A stretch of 64,000 nucleotides of DNA from contig ML679966.1 of assembly GCA_007922225.1 (NCBI GenBank), forward strand, positions 32,719,383 through 32,783,382, written 5' to 3'. How positions within the stretch are numbered: position 1 is the stretch's first letter; each line of letters opens with the position of its first letter. Source of the DNA: Emydura subglobosa. Its lineage: Eukaryota > Chordata > Testudines > Chelidae. Under the pieces are notes generated by a model. That model was not told the origin of the DNA. It did not search any database and saw only the letters and a program-made list of their open reading frames with translations. Of this stretch, positions 48,389 through 58,705 are shown piece by piece. A program made the position numbers and the translations under genes.

Positions 48389-49874
48389 ATATCCCCTTTA
48401 GTCTGGTACACATTGCAAATATCCAAGCACATTATACAGACTTGCCATACTATTGTGGTTAGTATATTTGTATTAAAAAAACCTTGTTCTGATAGATAGG
48501 ATATTATACTAAACAATAAGCAACTAAACTTTCCACTCTTACTAAACTAAATTTCCCACCCAATACAGGTTACACCACTTAATATTATTATTGCAAATTG
48601 TTCTTACTGCTTGCTATGAGTTTGGTTCACTTAACAATAGGCCTTTTCTTAGCAATAGCCCTTTGGCTTAATGGTTTTAAGCCTTAGTATTTAAATTTTT
48701 CATCCTTTCCTTTGTATTTATTTAAGCAGAATTAATAAATCGTGAATACATGTTAATATATGCAAAGTATTCTTCTCTGTTATAATATTCCATACTCTAC
48801 ATGCGATCACAGTGCCAACACACTGATATGGTTTTGAACCATGAGACAATGTTTATCAATGGGAAACATAATGAAAGACAGATTTCATTGACTGTCCAGT
48901 TAAATTTAGTCACAGAAAAAGAAATATTTTTGTCTCATCACTAGAATATAGATATCTCAAAAACAATTTGCATGGAATCTTTGTGTCAATATGTCACTAT
49001 ATGATCAAAATGAAACTGGCAAATTATCTCAACAAAAAAGCCAAATAAGTAGTTTGAGTTCATTCTTTTCCCCTCAGAGATTAGGCCCTTTGATAATAGT
49101 GGAATAGCATTTAATTCCATGAATACTCCAGGGCAAGGTTATAAACTGGACCTGTTTTCAATAGGTTAAAGTCATACACTTGTACTTTTTGTAAAACCAA
49201 TCTGTCTTTTTAAAGTTGAACCATTAAGCCAAAGAAAAGGTCTATTGTTAAGTGAACAAAATCCATAGCAAAGAAGGCCCTTCCAAAATCTCATGTCCTT
49301 GGCCCAATACTATTACCAGATTCTTTTCTCTCTGAGACTCTCCTGTTACCATCTTTGATTGGCATCCTCTCCCTTGTTGTCCAGGGATGACCACCTCAGG
49401 TTGGGTGAAACTCTAGGACAAGCTCCAGGATCTGCTGATTCTATTCCTGACCTTCCATGATAGCTATGTTCCACTAGAAAAATGGAACTGGTAACCAATA
49501 GGTGAAGTTTCATGAGTGTGTTAGATAGAACTCTGACAGGAGCAGAACCTATACAACAGAACAAACTCCCAACAGAGGTAAGAATGACCATAGACTTAAT
49601 GATGTTCAGAACTAAATGCAAAATTCATTTCTCTATATGTGTTCTTCACTCATCCACCTTATAAGCTAATCAAGCTTTTCTCCTACAGATAGCGAAAGGA
49701 AGAAAAGGAGAGATTGTTATTTCTGTTTAAATTTGGGAGGTGCATAAATATACAAATAGATAGAATAAAAGAGCTGCACAAGAAAATAATGTATGCAAAT
49801 TCATGGAATTTAATTTGTAGCTGAGATGATTAAGGAAAGCTTCAAAAGGTTATGGTCCCTTTCATTAGCATCTA
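48389..49874. other. Intronic DNA, nothing recognised
   Basis: The phrase TTAAGCCAAAGAAAAGGTCT near 49228 is the reverse complement of part of 48640-48680 (GGCCTTTTCTTAGC...TTTGGCTTAA), hinting at an old inverted pair about 550 bases apart. No class was assigned. Confidence 0.4.
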
Positions 49875-49879
49875 CTAGA

Positions 49880-50170
49880 AAAGAAGGATGGCTTTGGGCT
49901 AAGGCACTGGAGATCTGGTTTCAATTCCTAGTTGTGCCACAAACTTCCTCTGTGACCTTGGCAACTTTCAGTCTCTCTCAGACTTGATTCCCCATCACTA
50001 AAATGGGTATAATAATAATTCCTTTCTAGCACCTTCTGTCTGTCATGTCTGTTTGGTTTGTAAGCTCAGGAGCTGCGGTCTGGTTTCAAGTTAAGTATGT
50101 CTGGAGCCTAGCACAGTGGAATCCCTGTCTAGATGGTACCTCTAGGTGCTATTGCAAAACAAATAATTTG
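49880..50170 (+). mobile_element. CORE/MIR-like SINE, sense orientation
   Basis: The body (GGCTTTGGGCTAAGGCACTG, GATCTGGTTTCAATTCCTAG, TCTGTGACCTTGGCAACTTT, CACTAAAATGGGTATAATAA) is followed by the tail (GGTTTGTAAGCTCAGGAGCT, GGAGCCTAGCACAGTGGAAT, AGGTGCTATTGCAAAACAAA). Confidence 0.75.
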
Positions 50171-50332
50171 TTAATGTGCCACGGTAGTGGTGAAGCACAG
50201 CTACAGCAGAATGGGGTAAACAGATAAAAAGCATATTCAATACATTAATTTAAATCATGGACCAAATTTAAAATATATGGATGGCCTCAATAGCTCCACG
50301 TTTAATTAGACTATTGAAAAGTTATTCAATGC

Positions 50333-50397
50333 ACTAGAGAAAACTAATCAGGGGAAGAACTGCAAATGAACTAGAGAAAACTAATCAGGGGAAGAAC
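50333..50397. repeat. 28-base exact direct duplication, 37-base period
   Basis: ACTAGAGAAAACTAATCAGG followed by GGAAGAAC occurs at 50333-50360 and again at 50370-50397 without mismatch. Confidence 0.95.
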
Positions 50398-50654
50398 ACA
50401 ATATTACAGTTATATTTTGTCTGGCTTTAACATCTCTCTGCTGAAGCACATTCAGTTTTTTTACCTGCTTTGTGTTCTCTGAGCCTATAAATGTTAGCAG
50501 CTATGACAACATCCAACAGATTTATTGCTGAATACAATACTATCGTTTAGTGATGAGATTACATAGAAGGCATCAGTGATTTCTTTTACAACTAGGCTAG
50601 CCTAATGAAATTAGAACAGACACATCATACAGTGTGATTTAGTGCTCTATGTAA

Positions 50655-50680
50655 TGTGTGTGTGTGTGTGTGTGTGTGTG
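50655..50680. repeat. (GT)n microsatellite
   Basis: About thirteen GT units are followed by CACACAC. Confidence 0.95.
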
Positions 50681-50879
50681 CACACACGTATGTTCATGTA
50701 CATGCATGTGTGCTGCCAGACAAGAGGGACACTTACTTCCAACTTTTTCAGACCTCTGGAGAGTTTCTTTCAATGCTTCTTCTGAGACACTTAATTCAAG
50801 TCACTAATTTCTCCAAAAAAAATCATTTTTGTTAAAATGTTTGAAGAAAATGAGGTTTTTTTTTAAATTTCCCCACCTG

Positions 50880-51130
50880 CTGTGTTCCATTGTAATATCT
50901 GCTAAACCAATATAAATATCATCATGTATTTCTAGTAGTCGACTTGGACTTGGTCTATTTAAAACAGCCTGAAAAAGTTCTGGCCATCTTTTTCTTTGTA
51001 CTGTACTAAGAGTCTTTGCATCTGCATCTTTAATAGGGCCTCCAGTACTAATAAAGTTTCCTGTTAGCTGTTTTATTGTCGTATGCAAGGTTGTAAGATC
51101 ACCTGTTTGGTTAGCATCTGGTGACATGAG
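50880..51130 (-). pseudogene. LINE ORF2 segment upstream of RT, inverted
   Basis: The minus-strand frame holds TTIKQLTGNF, GPIKDADAKTL and QRKRWPELFQAVLNRPSP. This is the segment that precedes the RT core in endonuclease-type LINEs (KxxxRWxEHFxxLLNRP). It lies directly against a + strand piece of the same class (51131-52060), in head-opposed orientation. The RT core between the two pieces is missing. Confidence 0.75.
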
Positions 51131-52060
51131 TGTGACATTATCAACCAATGCTTTGAAGTGACAACTGTAGAAAGGCAAGGGTGTATTAAGTCCCCACTAT
51201 TGTTTGCACTGACATTGACTATGTTATGAGGAAAGTAGGTGCAGAAGGCAACCAAGGAATACTATGGACAAATGATAAAGCACAACCAGCTGACCTCATT
51301 TTTGCTCATGACATTGTCCTGCTTACTTCAATACATGGCTTAATGGAAGAAAATATGAGACAGTTTTTGGCAGATACAGCAAAACAAATTGTTTTATTCA
51401 TTAACATGGGAAAGACAAAATATCAGTGTCCCAAATGTAACCCTTAGTTTAGATGAAGGAACAGTAGAAGTACATCATTTTATCTAGCTAGGGAGAAAGA
51501 TGAGCAATAATGGCGACAGCATGCTAGATGTCAAACAACAAATATCAAAAGCAGCAAACTACTTTCATAAATTTGAAAAGATCTGGAAAAGTAACATCAC
51601 TGGCACTGACACAAAAATGCAAATTTTGAATGCCAGCATCATGCTCACCCTCCTTTCCAGCAGAGTCATAGAAATTGACAACAGAAATTGATAAAAAGAT
51701 CAACTTCTTCTAAAGTAAATGCCTGCAGCAGATCTTTTGCAGAGTCCATTGGAAAGAGTTTCTTGTAACATCAGAAATTCTAAGTAGAGCAAACCAATTA
51801 AAAGTATCAAATTTGGTAAGATGATGATGGACATATTTAGGACCTCGCCCCCCTTTAAAGATGCCACTGATATAAATTCCACAGAAAGTAATAAAATAGA
51901 CACTACCTAGAAAGAGAAAAAGAGAGTTACCTAGAGAAACATTATGCAGAGCAATAGAGAAAGAAACCAAATGCATCAACATGACAATCAAGCCGGAACA
52001 GACCAACACAAGAAGAAATAAATGACAAAAAACTAGTGGAAGTCCTGTGCACCTGAGGGT
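51131..52060 (+). pseudogene. LINE ORF2 C-terminal half and end, sense
   Basis: Segments in order: a decayed RQG.VLSPLLF motif (about 51170-51205), LIFAHDIVLL at about 51298-51330 where the catalytic box is normally F-A-D-D (one Asp is now His), INMGKTK, a LGRKMSNNGD segment, ISKAANYFHKFEKIWKS (about 51546-51600), and a LCRAIEKET segment near 51935-51965. The polymerase end is reached near 52050. Stops and frameshifts are frequent. The 'YLGS...IWKS...' layout separates it from CR1. I do not assign the clade. Confidence 0.75.
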
Positions 52061-53245
52061 GTGGGAGGATAGAGAAAGAAGGGAAGAAGTGTTGTGTTCA
52101 TCCTTTATTAGCTGGGCCAGTAAATTGATGAAAGGACATCATGGAAAAATGAGATTTTGCTTCACCAAGTGCTTTCCCCTGACCATGCTATAAAACAGCT
52201 TGTGTCAGTTGTCTCTGTGTTGGACTCGGTAAACCAGCAGATTCTTGCACACATCACTTTCCATGCACATCTTTTATTCAGTATTTGTCTCTCTATATAT
52301 GGTGACCTAGGATGAAATTCTGTCCTGTTTAATCAATGGAGGTGTTTCTGTGGACTTGAATAGGACCAGCATTTCATCCCTAATGTGACAGATGAAGAGC
52401 ACAATCCATTGATATGGTAGGTAGGTGTTGGGCACTATGTTACATCCTCTAGATTATTTCTATTGGGTCATCTCTCCTGGCACTGCATATAGTTCACTTT
52501 TTGCTAGGTTCTGTGGGACAGGAATAGAGGAAAGTAGAGGCAGATCGTGTCATAGTGAAAAAACTGGGGGAATATGCTGAGGATCTAGGGCTCCCTCTGA
52601 CTCAGTTAGCTTTGTTCAGGCTCTCAAGTACAGCTCCCTTTCCCCACCTGAGCATTGTGGTGACCGTCTTTTCTCTATCTTCCCTTGTGGTCAGTCGGAC
52701 TGAGAAAGGTGCATCTATAACTTGTGCAAAGTCTATCAGGAAGCTGAGTTTGTCTGTGTTGGTGAGACTGTGATGTTAGTTGTTGAGAAGGAAGTAGAAG
52801 GAACATGTTATGCTCAACCATGGCTGCAGCTGCATGAGCACCCAGCTGTGGCAACTGCAGTTCTTCAGTTGCACTCATTGGGAGATACCAGCAGGGTGAA
52901 ATATCAGATCTCCTTTTTATTGCTGAGACTCATTTGAAAAAATAAGAGGGACCCGTTTGGCTCTAATTTATTCTATACAGTCAATATTTCCCAGGGAGTG
53001 CCTATTGAGAAGGTCAGATTCCTCTTATATATATTTTTCATGACAGATGTATGAAATGCTGTATCCAGAAACAGGACTTCTGAGCAGATGCTATGATTTT
53101 CCTGGGATATTCTATTTTAGGATTCTGTTGGGTTTTAGACCACCCTGACTGTCCCCTACTCTCCTAGACTGAGTATACATTGGTACAAGAGACAGCATCT
53201 AGCACAGGGCGAATAGACCAATAGGACCTAATTCTTTAGTAATGT
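52061..53245. other. Intronic DNA, nothing recognised
   Basis: A short GATGAAATTCTGTCCTGTTT ... GGACCAGCATTTCATCCC pair (52311-52379) is an imperfect palindrome of MITE type. Otherwise unassigned. Confidence 0.4.
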
Positions 53246-53248
53246 ATC

Positions 53249-53283
53249 AGGAGTAACTCCACTGAAGTCAATGGAGTTAATCC
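53249..53283. repeat. Short palindrome GAGTAACTCC...GGAGTTAATCC
   Basis: CAGGAGTAACTCCACTGAAG and TCAATGGAGTTAATCC form the core of the same palindromic family as at 34313-34340. Confidence 0.65.
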
Positions 53284-53552
53284 AGCATACGTTAAATCAG
53301 AATCAGGTGCAATAACTATAAAGGCATAATATTAGCTTTCTTACAGCATTTTGATGGTTTGCATAGTATTTGTGCTATCCATTGGACAGCAAACTGCATT
53401 GATACTATATTTATTATAGTCTGCAGAGAACACTGAATAAACTAGAGTTTTTCAATTTGGGGCCCTGTTTTGCTCTCGTTGGAAGTCAGTGACCAAACTC
53501 CTATGTGATTTCAAAATATCATATCAACCAACCAACTACAATATTGAAAACC

Positions 53553-53565
<13 letters not shown>

Positions 53566-53587
<22 letters not shown>
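53566..53587. repeat. A22 homopolymer
   Basis: There are 22 uninterrupted A residues. No SINE or LINE body was recognised directly to the left, so it may be a slippage product rather than a retroposon tail. Confidence 0.9.
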
Positions 53588-53588
<1 letters not shown>

Positions 53589-53889
53589 AACTACACAGCA
53601 ATTTTATGGCTTTCTAACTAAAAATAATCATACAGATTCAACAGAAAAGAAAAGGAAAGAAAACAAAAGTAAAAGTGATTATGGGCTGAAGATTCATATT
53701 CCAAGTTTCATTCAGTTGAATAGTTGTGTTGTAAACCCATCAATTCTTCACTATATTCACACTCCCAAGAATTACTCTAATGGAATAGATTAGAATTGCT
53801 CAAATCTATTACCAAAGCCTGCCAGCAGTAATTCTATTAACTCAAGCAGTTAATGACACTTAATAGTACAGCCATGCTGTTTATTGCAA

Positions 53890-54215
53890 TTTTTTGAAAC
53901 TTTTGGACAATCAAAGTAGAAAAAAATGTTGCCTGAGGTTGAACAAAATATTTCTTTCAACCCAAAACAAAACATTTCATTTCAATTGTGAGTGTTTTTA
54001 TGTTTTTATATTTTTTTAACAGTAACACGGAAAAAAATTTCAAAATTAAAAGCTTTAAAAAATTTCAAAATGACAAGTTTAAACTTTTTTGGAATTTGTT
54101 TGTTTTCCCCCAAAACAATTTGGTAAAATTGACATGAATTCATGGAACATTTCAGTGTAGCAAATTTTTTCACCAAACCTTTTCAGCCAAAAAATTTCAC
54201 CGAGGTCTAGTGATG
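53890..54215. repeat. AT-rich MITE
   Basis: It has repeated TTTCAAAAT, AAAATTTC and TTTTCACC phrases and ends CCTTTTCAGCCAAAAAATTT, then CACCGAGGTCTAGTGATG. The composition matches the family at 32464-32808. Confidence 0.5.
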
Positions 54216-54767
54216 GGACTAATGGGAAGTACTACACAACTTCCTTATATAAAAATTACAAGAAACACGTCAGACCAGATTTCAAATCTTAAATATGAAT
54301 TCTCTTGCTTTTAAGTTTATGGGTTCATGCTAGATTCAATCTTATTTTAACACATGAATACAATTGCTTTTTCAATATTGAAAGGAAATTATCATGGGGT
54401 TATATATTTTTATGAAATGTTTAAGACCAAATCTAAGTATAAGTAGATAAGTCCCTATATGACTAAACTAAATCTATGGAAGTTTATAGATATTTCCTAC
54501 CCTCTATTTTACTAGAAGAATGGACCCTGACTTTTATGGTTGAGTTTTCACACTAGTTACGTAATCTCTACTAAATTGTAATTAATCAGCTAGTGATCAA
54601 TCAACCAACCTCCACTGCTGACAGGGCATTTTCCATAAGAGGCATTTGACTCAGCAATTTGCTCCCTTGCCTCTTGACCCAAAATAGTCTAGGTGGTCAT
54701 CATAAGGGTATGCTACAAAACTGATCTGTTCTCTTAGACATTCAGGGAGAATTGAGTGAGAATTAAC

Positions 54768-55250
54768 CTATGGGATTTAATTGTTGTTATTGTTTGTACT
54801 GTGATAGTGCTTGGAGGCCACAACCAAGTCAGGGACCCATCGTGCTGGGCACTGTACAAACATATGGTAAGTGGCAGCCCAGTCCCAAAGATTTTACAGT
54901 CTAAGAGACAGGACATAACAATTAGATGAAACAAATAAGTGAGCAAGAAGAAGGGAGGAGGACAGGATAATAAATAAAACAGGAAGTTTTGACATAGACT
55001 AGCTGTGTGCACAATTTATAGCCAGTCAACAGCAGTGAAGATAACTCGCCATGTGTCTAGCTGTTATCAGATAGCAAAATTCGTATTCATTAAGGTAAAG
55101 GTGAGTTTTAAGGAGGGACTTGAAGGCGGGTAAGTTAGCAGCTGTGTGGATTTTAACTGGGAGACTTCCCAGAGATATAAGGGAAAACATGGGAGAAAGG
55201 ACAAGAGAGCTTTTGAGGCTGGCTTTGTTGCTCTGATAACATGGTCTGAT
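54768..55250 (-). mobile_element. SINE/LINE-tail repeat, reverse orientation
   Basis: The reversed tail is clear at 54780-54910 (TGTTTGTACTGTGATAGTGC, CCATCGTGCTGGGCACTGTA, AGATTTTACAGTCTAAGAGA). The following 340 bases (AAGGAGGGACTTGAAGGCGG, GTGTGGATTTTAACTGGGAG) also look like a dispersed reptile repeat. The two parts may be one element. Confidence 0.55.
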
Positions 55251-56439
55251 TTGTGTCATGAAGGTTGGACTTTCTGAGTTATTTAGGTTGGGTTATTTTT
55301 ATGATTGTGATCTTTTAATTAATGTCAGGACACCTGGAATTACTACTTGTGGGTGCTATGGAATTCAAAATTTAATAAATAGATGCAAAAAATACAATGT
55401 TACCATTTTTTCTGATGGGCCTTGTAATGCATTGTACTGATGGTGAGATCAGATATTCATACACTTTGATTATTTTGATGTTCCAGATACAAATACGTTG
55501 AGTAAAAAGTAGCAGGAAAAGAAAAGCAGCAGACCTTATGTCTCATTGCCTTTTAAGTACTTTCAGAACTGCATCAGTTAAGATGCTTAGCCACTACCCA
55601 CCCAGTAAAACACATGCCCCTGAATGCAAAGTCAAAACAGCTACCTGAAACTTGACAGTCAAAATGGAAAAATATAAACATTTGTAAAAATGTGTTTCAA
55701 ATATTGTGTAATCTTGATCTACCTTAAAAACCCCTGACCTAAAATCTGTGTAGAAATTACAAAGGTACCAATGTCACAAAATTCTGAGTCGTGTGCATTG
55801 GGAAGGAGGATTATTTTATTAGCCATTTTCCATTACATGAAACCGATCGTGTTTTACAGATGTATTATTTTCATTTGATATAAAAGTTAACAGTTTCTTT
55901 TCACTATCCTAGTCAATGGACAGCCTGTGGTATGACTTTAATAATATTCTTTCAATCATATTCGTAATTGTTTTCCTATTAGAGAAAGCAATCTGACAGC
56001 ATTAGCTAAAGGTAATAAGGAAATGTCCTGATAAGGAAATTTGCTAAAGACAGAATTCCCCATTGTCATGATTGGGTTACATCTTTGTGACTCAGTGTCA
56101 ACTAGCAGAAGGCACAAGTGGTGCATATAGGGATCCCCTAGATCAGATATATATTCACCGAAGGGTGGCATGTGAGGTCTGAAATGAGAGCCAGTAGCCC
56201 ACTGGTCAACATAGTCATTGCAAAATTATGTATCTATACTAAAAATTATGTTCATAAGGTCTTGGAGTTGAGGCAGGTTACCAGATGGTGAGATACCTCG
56301 GAAATGTTCCTTTCAGGCAGGAGGTAACAGACACCTACCTCTCTATCTGGTCAATTGTGTACTGTATACCTCACACTGTATGCCTATTTGCACACTGAGA
56401 GGGCCAGATGGAAAGATTGCAAAATCTGCAAGAGAGAAA
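55251..56439. other. Intronic DNA, nothing recognised
   Basis: No named repeat or coding segment was seen. Confidence 0.5.
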
Positions 56440-57085
56440 ATTTACAGGATGAAAAAAACAGCAGGGAGTGTCCTGTTTATGAATAAAGACAAAGGATTGG
56501 TCTGGTATGTCTTGTGATGCAAGGAAACATCTAGGATGCAACCTGGCTGTAAAGCTGGCTGTAAAGCACTGCAAGGACTGTGGGTGAGCAATACTATATT
56601 ATGACATGAAAGTATCTTATTAAGTCTAGCCTCTAGAAGCATGTTATGATTTTATTTTATATGTAACCCTTTGTTTCCAATACCTCTGCTTGCTATCACT
56701 TGAATCTCTTGGCTCTCTTTAAATAAACATACACTTGACTTCACTATAAACATATCTAAGTGCTGTGTGTAAAGCAAAGCGGTGATCCGAGGTAGAACTG
56801 GTAAGCTGGGGTGTCCTGATTCTTTGGAAGCAGAGAATCTAGGAATACTGCAAGAGTCCAGTAAACCAGGGTCTGGACACTGCAGGGAGATGCTCAGATA
56901 GCTCAGGGGTTGGGGAGTGTCAATTGCCAAACTATACAGTAACAGCGAGGCCTCAATGGGAGTGTTTGGGTTGCCCTTGGCCAGCAGAGTTGACCCAAGC
57001 CAGGTACAGAAAAGGCTTTCTCACACTAAGGGCAGGTGGTAGTCAGGTGCCTCACAATCAATCCTGGTGCCCCTGGAAAGTGTCA
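56440..57085 (+). mobile_element. Probable LTR fragment
   Basis: An AATAAA signal at 56722-56727 sits in the layout common to reptilian LTRs: an A/T-rich segment with CTCTGCTTGCTATCACTTGA, the polyadenylation signal, then AAAGCGGTGATCCGAGGTAG and CTGGGGTGTCCTGATTCTTT. I recognise the last phrases from turtle LTR sequences. No retroviral coding region adjoins it. The left boundary is uncertain, and a small tandem GCTGGCTGTAAA repeat lies near 56545. Confidence 0.5.
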
Positions 57086-58611
57086 CAATCTTACCTTCTC
57101 CAACACTGAAAACTCATGGAAAAGGGACAGAGGATCCAAGAAATGCAGTAAGGTTCACCTCATGGAGTTTCTAGTGAATTTAACTTGCAGGGGAGAAGGG
57201 CTGTGGAACCATGAAAAAGCCAGAAGTGTGACCTCAAAATCCAAGGCTACCATAAAAGCATCCATTATAAAGGTTAGCAATTTCAGTCATTCATTTAAGG
57301 AGTAGAAATAATACCATATGACTTAGGTGAGCAGCCACTCATTAAAAATATCAGAAAGTTCATGAATATCCCTTGGCTGAAACTGTTCAACGATCATGTT
57401 ATTCAATTTCAATAGCAAACCCACTAATGAAAATCAAAGTCCATTCACTGATAATTTGTGGATAGGAAAAGGGACTAAATTAACTGAATAAATTATTCAC
57501 CATAGATATTTGGACTTGCTGAAGTTCAGAAAATATAGAGACTCCAACCGCTTATTCAATTGACTCCGTCTTTCTGCAATGACTTTGTATCTGAGTCTAG
57601 AATGTAGGAATACTAAAGGCCCAGTTCACTACTGTGTTACTGCAGTTTTTACTGGAGTAACTATAGATTTCGGTGGCATTACAATATTACAAAATTGGAG
57701 TAACACAGCAAGGAATTAAGCCTTAATTCCCTACAAAACTCAGTCCTCAGCTAAAATAATAAGCTTCTTGGTGCTGAGATTGTCAATTTTTATCTTCTAC
57801 AGAGACAACTACATATTTCAAGTGAAACCCTGGTTCCATTCAGGTCAAAAGAAGGTACCTAGTAGGGTTTTCAAAAGCACCTAAGCATGTTAAGTGCTTA
57901 ACTCCCACTGAAATCAATTTATGAAATTTTGAGATTTGCAATCATTTTCACAAATACCCAGCAGTTGTTCATGAAGATTTACATAACCTCTTGATTCATA
58001 CTAACCTCAGCTCAGTGCTTCTGCTCACAAAAAAAGATTCCTGGAACAAGTTTCTGCTTTTTTTACTATTGAATTCAGCCACTGTCGTATTCTAATTAAA
58101 AACATTGGGGTGTTTTTTTAGATCAAACTTTTTAAAACTGTGATGTCTGGAAGCTTTGAGAAGAGACAGAGAAAACATTGCTTAGTGAATTGTTTGTACT
58201 GTGCTAGAATCAAAAGAGGAAATCCCGGTGTGTTAGATACATCTAATCAAAAAGAAACCTACTGATTAATACATATTGCAGTAGGCACTGCCATACTCCA
58301 TCTGTGAGCTGTAGAGGCAAGACAGAGCAATTAGAAATTATACTGTGCAGGGGTCAGAGTGGGCTTTTTGCATATAATATTTATAATATATTTTACTCAT
58401 TTTATGTTATATTAAGCTGCAGTACATATATCAGCATTATGACATTAGGAAAAATTGACAGCACTGGAGTTTTCAAATTCTTTCAGAGTTGTTTGGAAGA
58501 GAATGAATTTTAAAAGCCCATGCTTACAGTACTCTATTATGTGTGTTCCATCACAATGAATTTAGCTAGTATACAAAGATTAGAAAGAGGTGAATAGTTG
58601 AGTGCCAAGAT
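57086..58611. other. Intronic DNA with MITE scraps
   Basis: 57620-57715 holds GTGTTACTGCAG ... GGAGTAACACAG, an imperfect palindrome. 57860-57925 is a fragment of the 16287 family (AGTGCTTAACTCCCACTGAA). Otherwise unassigned. Confidence 0.45.
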
Positions 58612-58705
58612 TATTAATCATCATTATTATTTATGTTACATTAGCACCCAGAATCTCCACCCAGGATTGCAGCCTCATTGTGCTGAGTGCTGTACACATC
58701 TGTTT
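58612..58705 (-). mobile_element. SINE 3' tail, reverse orientation
   Basis: ATCATCATTATTATTTATGT, then GCCTCATTGTGCTGAGTGCT and GTACACATCTG, is the reverse complement of the CORE/MIR-like tail. Confidence 0.6.
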
